Origin: Thiogranum sp.
GTDB lineage: Bacteria; Pseudomonadota; Gammaproteobacteria; DSM-19610
DNA length: 64,000 nt
Direction of reading: 5' to 3'
Assembly: GCA_030148805.1 (NCBI GenBank)
Contig: JASBSS010000001.1
Location: 124,001 to 188,000, forward strand
Every line of letters begins with the position of its first letter. Position 1 is the first letter of the stretch. Shown here piece after piece: positions 46,620 through 56,472 of this stretch. A program made the position numbers and the translations under genes. The notes under the pieces are model-generated. The model had not been told where the DNA came from. It ran no database searches and worked only from the letters and a program-made list of their open reading frames with translations.

Positions 46620-47693
46620 TCAGTCCATCAAGGCGACGCTTTTCACCTGGGCATACAACGCCATGCCCGGCCGCAAGCCGAGCGTGTCGCTGGAACGACG
46701 GGTAATCCGGGAAAGCAGCATCTGGCCGTCCCCCAGTTGCAGGCGAACCAGCCGGTGAGCGTCGCTGACATCCTCCAGGGCGCTGACCTGAACCGGCAGC
46801 ACATTGAGAATGCTGCTGTCAGTATGCGCCCTGAGCGCCAGGCTGACGTCGCGCGCGCGCACCTGCACCCGCACTGGCCCCCCTGCCGGCAACGGCGCTC
46901 CGGCCACCGCGACACGCCCCTCGCGCAGCTCGATCCAGTTCAGGGCATAGTCGGGATCGTAATGCGCCACCTGGCCCTGCACCACCGCGGTGGCGTTCTC
47001 GAAGCGCGCCAAGGGCAGATCGAGGCGGGTCAACAGATCGGCGGCCGCCCCGCAGGCAACGACCCGCCCTGCGTCCAGCAACACCAGATGATCGGCCAGA
47101 TGCGCGACTTCGTCCGGATCGTGCGACACGTACAGCGACGCAACGCCAAGCTCGCGTTGTACGCTCTCCAGATAGGGCAGGATGGCGCGCCGGGCCGCCT
47201 GGTCGAGCGCCGCGAGCGGCTCGTCCATCAGCAGCAACCTCGGACTGGTGAGCAACGCCCGACCTATCGCCACCCGCTGTCGCTCGCCGCCGGACAGACG
47301 GCGGGTATCGCGCGCCAACAGGGGGCCGATTCCCAACAGTTCGACCACGGTATCGAAACCGAGCCGGCGCTGCGCCGGGTCGACCCGCCGCCAGCCATAG
47401 AGCAGATTGCGTTTCACCGACAGATGCGCGAACAGACTCGCCTCCTGAAAGACGTAGCCCAGCGCCCGACGGTGCACCGGCACGAAGTGGGTATCCGATT
47501 GCCAACAATCGCCGTTGACCTGCACCAGGCCTTGCCCGACCCGCAGCAGACCGGCGACGGCGCGCAGCACGCTGGTCTTGCCACAACCGGAGGGACCGAA
47601 CAACGCCGTCACTCCGTCTCCGGGGGTGCGGAATTCGACGGCGAGCTGGAAGGTTCCCAGCCGGTGGCGCAGGCGGACGTCGATTGCGTTCAT
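46620..47693 (-). CDS. modC: Molybdate ABC transporter ATPase
   Basis: A 357-residue ATPase of the molybdate importer. Walker A is GPSGCGKTS, the signature is LSGGERQRV, Walker B is [12 protein letters not shown] and the switch His is in [15 protein letters not shown]. The C-terminal 100 residues form a TOBE/Mop domain ([20 protein letters not shown]). Its ATG overlaps the modB stop (ATGA, 47690-47693). The open frame runs on far upstream through modB and modA, but that part is an antiphase artefact. Confidence 0.94.
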   Translation of the reverse strand: MNAIDVRLRHRLGTFQLAVEFRTPGDGVTALFGPSGCGKTSVLRAVAGLLRVGQGLVQVNGDCWQSDTHFVPVHRRALGYVFQEASLFAHLSVKRNLLYGWRRVDPAQRRLGFDTVVELLGIGPLLARDTRRLSGGERQRVAIGRALLTSPRLLLMDEPLAALDQAARRAILPYLESVQRELGVASLYVSHDPDEVAHLADHLVLLDAGRVVACGAAADLLTRLDLPLARFENATAVVQGQVAHYDPDYALNWIELREGRVAVAGAPLPAGGPVRVQVRARDVSLALRAHTDSSILNVLPVQVSALEDVSDAHRLVRLQLGDGQMLLSRITRRSSDTLGLRPGMALYAQVKSVALMD

Positions 47694-48352
47694 CGCCAAC
47701 GTTTCTCCACCCGATACATGGTGAAGATGACCGCGAAGGAGAACACCAGCATGCCGGCGGCCAACCAGTGTGCCTGCGCCCACTCCAGCGCTTCGACATG
47801 ATCGTAGATCGCCACCGACAGCACCTTGGTCTCCCCCGGAATATTGCCGCCGATCATCAATACCACGCCGAACTCGCCCACCGTGTGGGCGAAACCGAGG
47901 ACCGCGCCGGTAAGAAACCCGGTGCGCGCCAAGGGTACCGCCACGTCGAAAAAGCGCGCCAGGGGCGAGGCACGCAGGGTGGCGGCCACCTCCAGCGGCC
48001 GCTCGCCGAGCGCCTCGAAGGCGTTGCGGATCGGTTGCACCACAAAAGGCAGGGAATACAGCACCGAGCCCACCACCAGACCAGGAAAGGTGAACGCCAG
48101 GGTTCCCAGCCCCAAACCCTGGGTCAGCCGGCCGAGCGGCCCGTCCGGGCCCAGCAGCAGCAAGAGATAGAAGCCGAGCACGGTGGGCGGCAGCACCAGC
48201 GGCAGCGCCACCAGACTGCCGACGAGATCGCGGCCCCAACTGCGTGTCTTCGCCAACCACCAGGCCAGGGGGGTTCCCGCCAGGAGCAGGATCACCGTGG
48301 TGACAGTGGCCAACTTGAGCGTCAGCCAGACCGGTTCCCAGTACGGTTCCAT
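47690..48352 (-). CDS. modB: Molybdate ABC transporter permease
   Basis: A 220-residue inner-membrane permease with five membrane segments. The EAA-type cytoplasmic loop for ModC contact reads [20 protein letters not shown], and [20 protein letters not shown] is typical of ModB. It sits between modA (21-nt gap) and modC (4-nt overlap). Confidence 0.94.
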   Translation of the reverse strand: MEPYWEPVWLTLKLATVTTVILLLAGTPLAWWLAKTRSWGRDLVGSLVALPLVLPPTVLGFYLLLLLGPDGPLGRLTQGLGLGTLAFTFPGLVVGSVLYSLPFVVQPIRNAFEALGERPLEVAATLRASPLARFFDVAVPLARTGFLTGAVLGFAHTVGEFGVVLMIGGNIPGETKVLSVAIYDHVEALEWAQAHWLAAGMLVFSFAVIFTMYRVEKRWR

Positions 48353-48373
48353 CAGGCTGCGCGCTCGCCCCCG

Positions 48374-49120
48374 CTAGTCCGTAGCGTAGCCATAGCGCTC
48401 GATGACCGCGCGCGCCGCGCGCGTGCGCAAGTACGCCAGAAACTCCGCTGCCGCCGGTTTGTCGCCGCCGCGCGCCAGCGCGACCGCGTCCTGGTGGATG
48501 GGTGGATACAGGTCCTGGGGAATCAGCCAATAATGGCCCGCGTCGGTGAGCACCACCTGGGCCAGGGCGACAAAACCCAACTCGGCGTTGCCGCTGGCGA
48601 CGAACTGGTAGGCCTGGGCGATACTCTCTCCGGTCACCAGCCTCCTGCGCAGACGCTCCGCGACACCCAGCGCGCGCATCACGCTGAGCGCGGCCGCGCC
48701 GTAAGGCGCGGTCTTCGGATTTGCCACGGCCAGCTTGTGAAAGCCGCCCACCTTCAGGGTCTGGGCGCCGAGCGCCTCGCCACGCTTGGCGCTCCAGAGG
48801 ACCAGTCTGCCGGTGGCATAGGTAAAGGGTTGGCCGGCCAGCCCACGCTGATACAGCAGGCGCGGCCGTTGCTGGTCGGCGGCCAGGAAGACGTCGAACG
48901 GCGCACCCTGCAGGATCTGCGCATACAGCTTTCCGGTGGAACCGTAACTGACCGACAACGGCTGCCCGCTGAGCTGTTCGAAGCGCTCGCCCAGAACCTG
49001 CATTGCGGCGGTGAAGTTCGCCGCCACCGCGATTCGCAGCGGCTCGGCGCCGGCGCCCGCGGCAGAGAAAAGCCCGATCGCGAACACCCAAATCCAACTG
49101 AAGCGTTTTGCGCTGGTCAA
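48374..49120 (-). CDS. modA: Molybdate-binding periplasmic protein
   Basis: A 248-residue solute-binding protein. After a signal peptide (RFSWIWVFAIGLFSAAGAGA) the mature domain starts RIAVAANFTAAMQVLGERF. It contains SYGSTGKLYAQILQGAPFDV, FLAADQQRP and ANPKTAPYGAAA, the oxyanion-binding blocks of ModA. The start is a TTG at 49120 preceded by GGAGG, which puts the signal peptide at the terminus. The frame continues to an ATG at 49309 but that adds a non-conserved 63 residues. No ModE-type palindrome was seen upstream. Confidence 0.9.
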   Translation of the reverse strand: MTSAKRFSWIWVFAIGLFSAAGAGAEPLRIAVAANFTAAMQVLGERFEQLSGQPLSVSYGSTGKLYAQILQGAPFDVFLAADQQRPRLLYQRGLAGQPFTYATGRLVLWSAKRGEALGAQTLKVGGFHKLAVANPKTAPYGAAALSVMRALGVAERLRRRLVTGESIAQAYQFVASGNAELGFVALAQVVLTDAGHYWLIPQDLYPPIHQDAVALARGGDKPAAAEFLAYLRTRAARAVIERYGYATD

Positions 49121-49412
49121 ACATCCTCCCGCGGTAACCGGCCGCTTTCGGCGCCCGCTCAAAAAATGCAAGTATCCGGTAAGCCCGCGGTGGCCTGCAA
49201 CCGTGAACCCGGGCGCGGAGCCGATACAATCCGCGCGTGACCCTGAATCCGGCTGGAACCGCCGCCAGCTTCCTGGAAAGCGCTCTCCGGGGGTGGTTAA
49301 TTGTGTCATCTGTCAAGTATTTTTCTTCTGATTGACGGCTGTGAGAAACTGCCCCACACTTTCCCGGGTCGCCGTCTCGCACGGGTGTGGAATACAGGAA
49401 ACCAAGCCGATC

Positions 49413-50195
49413 ATGACCTATTGCCTTGCCATCAAAGTCCGCGAAGGACTGGTGTTCGCCTCGGACTCGCGCACCAACGCGGGTGTCGATCAACTGAGCA
49501 CCTTCAGCAAGATGTTCACCTTCGGCACCGAAGGTCAGCGGGTGTTCACCATTCTCACCGCTGGCAATCTGGCGACCACGCAATCGGTGATCGGCCGCCT
49601 GCAGCGCGACATCAGAAAGAACGTCGAACCCAATCTGCACAATCTCGAGACCATCGAGGAAGCCGCGCATTATCTCGGCATGCTCAGCCGCGACGAACAG
49701 GCCAAGCACAGCGGCGGTAACATCGACACCAGCGCGAGCTTCATCCTGGGTGGGCAAATCGCCGGCAGTGCGCCCGTGGTCTGCCTGGTGTATCCGGAGG
49801 GCAACTTCATCTGCGCCACCGACGAGACGCCGTACCTGCAAATCGGGGAAGTCAAATACGGCAAGCCGATCCTCGATCGCATCATCCGCCCCGACACCCC
49901 GCTGAACGAAGCGGCGCTCTGCGCCCTGGTGTCGATGGACTCGACCACGCGCTCCAATGCCACCGTCGGCCCGCCGATCGAAGTGCTGATCTATTCGGCC
50001 AACCAGTTGCGCAGCGACCGGCATTTCATTTTCACCGCCGAAGATCCCTACCTTAGCGATTTGAAACTGGCCTGGGACGCCAAGCTCAAGGAAGCCTTCA
50101 CCGAACTGCGCCGTTACAACTGGCAGCCCGGTGAGGCCCAGGTCGACCGTCTCTCGCCCGAGCCAGCGAGCGCCACGCTCGACCCGCGCCGGTAG
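49413..50195 (+). CDS. Anbu proteasome-like peptidase
   Basis: A 260-residue Ntn hydrolase of the Anbu (ancestral beta-subunit, HslV-like) family. It begins MTYCLAIKVREGLVFASDSR, so removing Met leaves Thr as N-terminal nucleophile. The Asp in SDSRTNAG and the Lys in FSKMFTF follow as in proteasome subunits. Anbu genes usually stand with alpha-E, circularly permuted ATP-grasp and transglutaminase genes. Here alpha-E and ATP-grasp genes lie just beyond on the opposite strand (5-nt gap), with no transglutaminase visible. The substrate is unknown. ATG 49413 is chosen because it exposes the Thr. Confidence 0.9.
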   Translation: MTYCLAIKVREGLVFASDSRTNAGVDQLSTFSKMFTFGTEGQRVFTILTAGNLATTQSVIGRLQRDIRKNVEPNLHNLETIEEAAHYLGMLSRDEQAKHSGGNIDTSASFILGGQIAGSAPVVCLVYPEGNFICATDETPYLQIGEVKYGKPILDRIIRPDTPLNEAALCALVSMDSTTRSNATVGPPIEVLIYSANQLRSDRHFIFTAEDPYLSDLKLAWDAKLKEAFTELRRYNWQPGEAQVDRLSPEPASATLDPRR

Positions 50196-50199
50196 ACGA

Positions 50200-51147
50200 T
50201 CAGCGTGCCGCCGGGCGGCGCGCCACCGGCTCGAACCAGGTACGCTGTATGGCCTGGTGGATATCCCCCAGTGCCACCTGGATGTCGTCGATAAAGACAT
50301 GGAAGCGCTGGGGGAAGATTTCGTGCAAATCGCTTTCCCGTACCAGCCGCTCAGCCCGACCCACCGCGCGCAGCGGCACCCCGTTGCGTGGCAGTTGTTT
50401 CAAACAGGCGCGTATCTGCCCCAGCGTGTGCAGCACCGCCCGCGGGAACAGCGAATCGTGTAGCAGATAACCGGCCGCCACCGGGGCGCTGACCTGCCGA
50501 CGCACGCTCTGACGGTAGGCCTGGTGCGCGCTCAGGGCGTTGAGCAGCCAGGTCCAGAGGCGGTGTTCGAGCCGCTCGAGTTCAGCGTCGGAGGCGATCA
50601 GGGTGGCCGACCCCACGTCGAGGATGCGCGTGGTCATATCGGCGCGCTCCAGATTCCGGCCGATGCGCACGAACTGATAGGCGGCGTCCTGGCTCATGGT
50701 GCCGGCCAACAGACCGGTGATCGCCTGGCAGCGCTGCACGATCTGGGAGAGGAATTCATAATTGTGGTCGCCCTGACGCTTCGCGCCGACCCGCCGGCGT
50801 ACGAACATGAGCAACTCGTTGACACTCTCGAAGCTCTCGCTGGGAGCGATATCACGGGTGGTGCGCAGATTCTCCCGCGCCATGTTCAGGCAACTGATGA
50901 TGGAGCCCGGGTTGTCGCGATCGGCCAGCATGAACAGGCGGGTGTTGCGTTCATTGACACTGCGGTAGCGCGCCTTGAAATCGTCGTGGCCACCGCTGAT
51001 GTCGATCAGCTGCGCCCAGGACAGCCCGACGCCGCGCGGCAGGTCCAGCATCAGCAGCTTGAAGGCGTTGAGCAGACGCGCGGTGTTTTCCGCCCGCTCG
51101 ATGTAGCGCGCCGTCCAGTAGAGTCTTTCCGCCACCCGTGACAACAT
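50200..51147 (-). CDS. Alpha-E domain protein
   Basis: A 315-residue all-helical alpha-E (DUF403) protein beginning SRVAERLYWTARYIERAENT, ARLLNAF, with NLERADMTTRILDVGSATLI further on. Its start codon follows directly on the stop codon of the ATP-grasp gene, so the two are co-translated. Members are linked by gene neighbourhood to ATP-grasp ligases and Anbu peptidases and are thought to take part in making or trimming a peptide-type product, though the reaction is not known. Confidence 0.9.
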   Translation of the reverse strand: MLSRVAERLYWTARYIERAENTARLLNAFKLLMLDLPRGVGLSWAQLIDISGGHDDFKARYRSVNERNTRLFMLADRDNPGSIISCLNMARENLRTTRDIAPSESFESVNELLMFVRRRVGAKRQGDHNYEFLSQIVQRCQAITGLLAGTMSQDAAYQFVRIGRNLERADMTTRILDVGSATLIASDAELERLEHRLWTWLLNALSAHQAYRQSVRRQVSAPVAAGYLLHDSLFPRAVLHTLGQIRACLKQLPRNGVPLRAVGRAERLVRESDLHEIFPQRFHVFIDDIQVALGDIHQAIQRTWFEPVARRPAAR

Positions 51148-52602
51148 CTAGGCGCGCCCTCCACTGTCGAGCACCCAGGTGTCCTTGCTGCCCCCACCCT
51201 GGGAGGAATTCACCACCAGAGAGCCCTTGCGCAGAGCCACCCGGGTCAGACCGCCCGCGGTGACATAGGTGGACTTGCCACTGAGAATGAACGGCCGCAG
51301 GTCCAGGTGACGCGGCTCCAGATGGCGCCCAACCACCGTCGGCGCGGTGGACAGCGCCAGCGCCGGCTGGGCGATGTAGTTGCGTGGCCGGCGCTGCACC
51401 AGGGCGGCGATTTTCTCCCGCTCCTTGGCCGTCGATTGCGGACCGACCAGCATGCCATAACCCCCGGACTCGTTGGCCGGCTTGACCACCAGATCCTTCA
51501 GGTTGGCCAGCACGTATTCGCGCTGCTTGGCGTCCTCGCAGCGATAGGACGGGACGTTGGCCAGGATCGGGTCCTCGTCGAGGTAGTAGCGGATCATGTC
51601 GGGGACGTAGGTATACACCACCTTGTCGTCGGCCACGCCACAGCCTGGGGCGTTGGCCAGGGCCACCTTGCCGGCGCGCCAGGCGCGCAACAGACCGGGA
51701 CAGCCGAGCAGCGAATCCTCGCGAAACGCTTCCGGGTCGAGGAAATCGTCGTTGACCCGGCGATAGATGACGTCCACCCGCTGCAAGCCGTCGATGGTGC
51801 GCATATAGACGCAATCGTCGCTACCGACGACCAGGTCGCTGCCCTCGACCAGTTCGGCGCCCATCTGCTGCGCCAGGTAGGCGTGCTCGAAATAAGCCGA
51901 ATTGTAGATTCCCGGCGTCAGGACGACGATTTCGGGGTAGTCCAACGGCCGCGGCGAGAGCGAGGCCAGCATGTCGAACAGGGCGGCCGGATAGTCGTCG
52001 ACCGGCAGAATCGACTGGCGGCGGAACAACTCGGGAAACACCCGTTTCGCCACGCTGCGATTCTGAATCATGTAGGAGACCCCCGAGGGCACCCGCAGGT
52101 TGTCCTCGAGCACATAGACGGTACCGTCGCCATCGCGCACCAGATCCGAGCCGCAAATATGCGCCCAGACCCCGAAACGCGGGCTGAAACCGGCACACTG
52201 GGGCAGATAATCCTTGGAACTGCTGATCAATGCCTGCGGAAAGACCTTGTCGCGGACAATGCGCTGTTTGTTGTAGACGTCGTCGATGAAAAGATTCAGC
52301 GCGGTTATCCGCTGCTGCAGGCCGGCTTCGATCTGGCGCCACTCGCGGAGCGCAATCACCCGGGGAATGATATCGAACGGCCAGGCGCGGTCGATGTTCT
52401 CTCCCTCGCTGTAGACCGTGAAGGTGACCCCCATTTCCTCGATCGCCAACTCGGCGGCGCGCTGGCGCCGGGCAAGCTTCTGGTCGCTCAGGGACTTGAG
52501 ATAATTGGCCAGGACCCGAGCGGCGGCGCGTGGCTGGCCGGGAGAACTGATCAACTCGTCGTAGAAACCGCCAGGATCGTACTGGCTCCAGTCGATGCGC
52601 AT
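51148..52602 (-). CDS. Circularly permuted type 2 ATP-grasp protein
   Basis: A 484-residue enzyme of the circularly permuted ATP-grasp family (DUF404/407 region). It has RIDWSQYDPGGFYDELI, GSDLVRDGDGTVYVLEDNLR, VPSGVSYMIQNR, VKPANESGGYGMLVGPQS and VNSSQGGGSKDTWVLD. It should form carboxylate-amine bonds at ATP cost. It heads a two-gene operon with the alpha-E gene and faces the Anbu gene. The ATG at 52602 gives the conserved start; an upstream frame to 52635 does not add conserved residues. Confidence 0.9.
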   Translation of the reverse strand: MRIDWSQYDPGGFYDELISSPGQPRAAARVLANYLKSLSDQKLARRQRAAELAIEEMGVTFTVYSEGENIDRAWPFDIIPRVIALREWRQIEAGLQQRITALNLFIDDVYNKQRIVRDKVFPQALISSSKDYLPQCAGFSPRFGVWAHICGSDLVRDGDGTVYVLEDNLRVPSGVSYMIQNRSVAKRVFPELFRRQSILPVDDYPAALFDMLASLSPRPLDYPEIVVLTPGIYNSAYFEHAYLAQQMGAELVEGSDLVVGSDDCVYMRTIDGLQRVDVIYRRVNDDFLDPEAFREDSLLGCPGLLRAWRAGKVALANAPGCGVADDKVVYTYVPDMIRYYLDEDPILANVPSYRCEDAKQREYVLANLKDLVVKPANESGGYGMLVGPQSTAKEREKIAALVQRRPRNYIAQPALALSTAPTVVGRHLEPRHLDLRPFILSGKSTYVTAGGLTRVALRKGSLVVNSSQGGGSKDTWVLDSGGRA

Positions 52603-52731
52603 ACCGGCACTATAACCCAATCTGTCTGGACACACACGCCACGCGACCTGCGACAGGCCGTTGCCTTGCGTCGACGATCTCGCCGCATCGCGGTCCGTCG
52701 CGCTGCCCGCCGTCCCCGGGCGATGCCTGGT

Positions 52732-54387
52732 TCAGCGCTCGGGGGAGAGGGACGCGGATATCGCACCCGACTTGTCCGCGGCCTGCGCGGCGTCGGCGCA
52801 GGGCCCACCGTCGCCCAGCAGTTCCGCGCAGACATGATCGGCAAAGCCGGCCCCAGCCTCGGCGTAGAGATTGAACGCGGCGTGCACGCCCGCTGCCATC
52901 AGCGCCTCGATTTCATCGGGATATTTGGCGATCGCGGCGATTTTGCCGCGGTAGCCCAGATCGGTCAGTTGCCGCGCGGCGAAGAGGTTCTCCTGGGTGT
53001 TGGGCATCGCCAGCAGCACCAGCTGCACCGAATCGAAATCCAGCTGGATGCGATCCCAGAAATCAGGGTCGGTGGCACTACCGAGTATCACCCGGCGTTC
53101 GTGTTCCTGCTGCTCGTCGACAGTCACCCGATCGACGTCCACGCCCAGCACCAGATCCCCCATGCGCTGGCGCATGGCGTCGTAGGCGCCGGTGCCGACG
53201 CGGCCCATGCCAAATACGATCACCGAAGTCTCTCCCGGGAATATGCTCTGCTCCTCGGCGATCCGCAAGCGGGTCTCAAAGGCTGACAAACGCGGCCGCA
53301 AGTGGGCATAGATCCGATAAGCGGCGACGTTCAAAGGTGCGGCCAGGATAAAGGAAAGTGACAAGGCGATGGCCAGCGCGATCAATACGTCGCTGCCGAT
53401 CCATCCCTGGGCGACGCCGATGGCACAGACGATCAGGCCGAACTCACTGTAGTTGCTGAGGCTGAGCGCGGCCAACACCGAGGTGCGCAGGCGCAGACGC
53501 AGACGCGTCATCAGCAGGAAATACAACAGCCCCTTGACCGGGACCAGCGGCAACAGCAGCAGGGCCACACTCACCGCCTCCAGGCTGATCGGACCAGACA
53601 GCCCGATCGACAGGAAAAAACCCACCAGAAACAGATCCTTGAAGCCCAGCAACTGGCGCGCCAGCTCCGAGGCCCGGGGATGGCCGGCGAGCAACAACCC
53701 CATGACCAAGGCACCCAGGTCGCCTTTGATATTGACCAGCTCGAACAACTGCGCGCCGCCTAGCGCCAACAACAATCCCAGCAGAATCTGCAACTCGCCG
53801 TGTCCGGATTGTTCCAGAAGCCGCTGGATGAACGGCCTCAGCGCGAACAACAGCACCAATCCCAACGCCCACACCGTAGGCATCTTGCCGATCGAGGCGG
53901 CCAGAAACACCACCGCGGCGATATCCTGCACGATCAGGATGCCCACCGCGATGCGCCCGTAAAGCGAATACATTTCGCCTTTCTCCTCGAGCACTTTCAC
54001 CACGAACACAGTGCTGGAAAAACTCAAGGCGAACGCCAGCAGCGCGATGCTCCCGAGGCTCATCGTCGCGAACATCGGAATACCGACAGCCGCCAGCGCG
54101 GCGATACCGCCCACCGACAGCACGATGGCCGCCCCCATATGCAGCCCGGCCACGGCCCAGATTTGCGGCATCAACAAACTGCCCAGGCGCAGCTTCAGAC
54201 CGATGGTGAACAGCAACAGGGTGACCCCCAGGTCGGAAAGCTGGGACAGCATCGGACTCAGGCGGCTGCCACCGGCATAGAGCGCGAAACCGGTGAGCAG
54301 ATAACCCACCAGGGGAGGCAGGCCGAGCGCGCGTGCCGCGAGGCCACTGAGATAGGCGATCGCCAAGGTGAGGATATCGGACGACAT
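52732..54387 (-). CDS. CPA2 cation:proton antiporter with RCK (TrkA-N) domain
   Basis: A 551-residue inner-membrane protein with about 12 membrane segments (1-375) of the Kef/YbaL type. The CPA2 stretch LSFSSTVFVVKVLEEKGEMY is present. The cytoplasmic RCK domain (about 400-520) has the dinucleotide motif VIVFGMGRVGTGAYD. It likely exchanges K+ or Na+ for H+ under nucleotide control. The tail (about 515-551) is Ala/Asp-rich. It appears monocistronic. Confidence 0.9.
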   Translation of the reverse strand: MSSDILTLAIAYLSGLAARALGLPPLVGYLLTGFALYAGGSRLSPMLSQLSDLGVTLLLFTIGLKLRLGSLLMPQIWAVAGLHMGAAIVLSVGGIAALAAVGIPMFATMSLGSIALLAFALSFSSTVFVVKVLEEKGEMYSLYGRIAVGILIVQDIAAVVFLAASIGKMPTVWALGLVLLFALRPFIQRLLEQSGHGELQILLGLLLALGGAQLFELVNIKGDLGALVMGLLLAGHPRASELARQLLGFKDLFLVGFFLSIGLSGPISLEAVSVALLLLPLVPVKGLLYFLLMTRLRLRLRTSVLAALSLSNYSEFGLIVCAIGVAQGWIGSDVLIALAIALSLSFILAAPLNVAAYRIYAHLRPRLSAFETRLRIAEEQSIFPGETSVIVFGMGRVGTGAYDAMRQRMGDLVLGVDVDRVTVDEQQEHERRVILGSATDPDFWDRIQLDFDSVQLVLLAMPNTQENLFAARQLTDLGYRGKIAAIAKYPDEIEALMAAGVHAAFNLYAEAGAGFADHVCAELLGDGGPCADAAQAADKSGAISASLSPER

Positions 54388-54539
54388 GGGGATTTAGTAT
54401 CCCCGCCCTGGCCGGCGGGCGCAACGCAGACCCGCGCGCATGCTCAGCGTGCGGATCGACGTCGGCCGAGCCAGGCGGCCGCGGGCGCGGGACGGGAACC
54501 TGACCGACCTGGCCAAGCGGCCGGCCGGCAACCCACGGG

Positions 54540-55415
54540 CTAGGAGAGATCGGCGCTCAAAGTCGGGTGTGACACCTGGCCCGATTGGCGATGGCAGGCA
54601 TCGAGTCGCCGCATCATCTCTGCACACAAGACGGCGATCTCTGGCCGTAAGACCGGCGATTCGTAGCGGCAAACGGAACTGGCGTAGACGTCCTCGACGT
54701 AAGCGGGGTTGAAACGCACCCCGATGAAGTCGAACACCCGGCGGCCGTGCACATCGGGTTCGCTGACCAGCGCTTCGTAGCTCAACAGCATGACGCGTTC
54801 CTGCTCTGGCAAGCCCAGATCGAAGTACAAGGCATTTCTGACATACCACAACAGCGCCGCGCCGTCCGGTTCGCTCAGACCGTCGCTACACAGGCCCTGC
54901 AACAAGTCGTGCAGGGCGGGGGTGATCCCCTCGGCGATCGCCTGCTGGCCGGGGTGCAGTTGCCGCCCCTGGGCGATGCCCAGGATGATGTCCCGATGCG
55001 CCCCGCCCCAGCGCCGCAGCGACGAGTTCACGGCATCGCGATAGTCCCGGTAGATCCACAGCAGCCGGGCGGCAGGATGGAAGTTGAGGAAATCCCGCGC
55101 GTATTGCAGGTCGTTGTTGGGCTTGAACACGGCGGTTCTGGTGTAGGAGCGGGTCAGCAGCTTGCGCAAACGGTCGAGCGCGATCAGCCGGCTGCTGCCC
55201 TCGAAAACCAACGGGCGCTTGTTCCCCAGATAGACGTTGCAGTCGGGGCTTTTCGCCAGCAGATCGGCGATCATGGTGGTGCCCGAGCGCTGACTGCCGA
55301 GCACGAATATCGGAACAGCCTCACGTCCCTTGAAGAAAAACATCCACAAAACGCCTCCGTTGACGCCAAGCTGCAACAAATGAGGCATGGCCGAATGTAC
55401 CAGCATGGCATTCAT
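54540..55415 (-). CDS. Sulfotransferase-family protein, canonical PAPS motif
   Basis: A 291-residue protein. The 5'-phosphosulfate loop is LGSQRSGTTMIADLL (residues 40-47 of the motif) and the 3'-phosphate region is LLWIYRDYRDAVNSSLRRWG, both expected of PAPS-dependent sulfotransferases. It begins at an ATG overlapping the stop of a paralogous gene (TGATG). The region HPGQQAIAEGITP and DGAALLWYVRNALYFDLGLP aligns with that neighbour. The acceptor (sugar, lipid or protein) is unknown. Confidence 0.82.
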   Translation of the reverse strand: MNAMLVHSAMPHLLQLGVNGGVLWMFFFKGREAVPIFVLGSQRSGTTMIADLLAKSPDCNVYLGNKRPLVFEGSSRLIALDRLRKLLTRSYTRTAVFKPNNDLQYARDFLNFHPAARLLWIYRDYRDAVNSSLRRWGGAHRDIILGIAQGRQLHPGQQAIAEGITPALHDLLQGLCSDGLSEPDGAALLWYVRNALYFDLGLPEQERVMLLSYEALVSEPDVHGRRVFDFIGVRFNPAYVEDVYASSVCRYESPVLRPEIAVLCAEMMRRLDACHRQSGQVSHPTLSADLS

Positions 55416-56263
55416 CAACGCCGATCCTGCCTCTGTCTGCTGTAAGCGCTGTTCATACAGTCTAGCATATCCTCGCACAGCGCCTCGATTTCGGGATTGA
55501 GACCCGGCAGCGGATCGAGGTCCGGTGACGAACGACGGATGTTTCTGACGTATCGACGCGCATATTTTATCTGGATGAAGTCGAAAATCCCCTTGACACA
55601 GCGCTCCGGATCAGCGACCAGATCATCGTGCTTGACCAGCATCACCCGTTCGTCGCGATCCAGATGGAGCTGGAAGTACATCTGGTTGCGCAGGTACCAA
55701 AGGAGCGCGGCGCCGTCCTCGGCCGACATGGCGTCGCTGACGTGCCGCTCCAGCAGAACCCGGGTTTGCGGGCTCAGCTGTTCGGCCACCGAATGCTGAC
55801 CCGGATGCCTGACAGTGCCGGTGACGATGCCGATCAGCATGTCTTTCTGCGCCTCTCCCCACTTACCCACGATATCGCGTACCACTGCGCGATAATGGCG
55901 GAAAATCCACAGCGCCTGGGAGTCGGGATACAGGTTGAGGTAGCGGTCGGTGTATTGCAGGTCGTTGGCCAGCTCGAAAACCACCCGTTCGTCATCGGTC
56001 AGCTCGATCAGCCGTTTGATGGTGTGATCCGGAAGAATACGGTACTGCTGATAGGCGTGCGGCGAATTCTCGCGATACAAGGTGCATTGGGGATAACGAT
56101 TTAACGCGCTCAGCAACGTCGTCTTGCCCGCCTGGTTACAGGCGATCACCCAGATCACCCGTTTGCGTGCATTCTCCCTCAGGCTGAGCGTTCGTTGGAA
56201 TGCCGATAGACTTTCCAGAAAAGAATCCAGTAACCGTGTCCAGTGGTAGCCGGCAGTGTGCAT
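55415..56263 (-). CDS. Sulfotransferase-like paralogue with altered PAPS loop
   Basis: A 282-residue protein clearly paralogous to the gene downstream: both share HPGQ, DGAALLWY.RN, ERVML and the FDFI region. The N-terminal loop reads IACNQAGKTTLL (39-50) instead of the S-Q-R-S-G-T-T form, so it looks more like a nucleotide P-loop. The 3'-side LWIFRHYRAVVRDIVGKWGE is kept. It may bind a different nucleotide, be inactive, or form a heteromer with its partner. Start ATG 56263. Confidence 0.8.
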   Translation of the reverse strand: MHTAGYHWTRLLDSFLESLSAFQRTLSLRENARKRVIWVIACNQAGKTTLLSALNRYPQCTLYRENSPHAYQQYRILPDHTIKRLIELTDDERVVFELANDLQYTDRYLNLYPDSQALWIFRHYRAVVRDIVGKWGEAQKDMLIGIVTGTVRHPGQHSVAEQLSPQTRVLLERHVSDAMSAEDGAALLWYLRNQMYFQLHLDRDERVMLVKHDDLVADPERCVKGIFDFIQIKYARRYVRNIRRSSPDLDPLPGLNPEIEALCEDMLDCMNSAYSRQRQDRR

Positions 56264-56472
56264 GGTAGTTCAACCTCACCCGGCAGACCTGCGTTCAAGG
56301 TGCGGCTCGGGTCAATGGTTATCGTTTATTCTTCGAGGTGTTCATCGAAATGTCATGGAACGGTCATGACACGGTAATAATCTATACAGGCGCCGGTCAC
56401 CGGGCAAGCGAATTCCTGTCGCGCTGGAGCGCCCGGCTCGCAGGGGGAAAATGTTAAAAAATCGACAAGAAG

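Noticed and set aside
47694-50300. Long minus-strand extension upstream of modC
   Set aside because: It runs out of phase through modB and modA and antisense to the Anbu gene. The modC ATG at 47693 overlaps the modB stop as expected.
51307-53286. Open frame of 659 codons on the plus strand
   Set aside because: It is antisense to the ATP-grasp and antiporter genes and crosses both of their ends.
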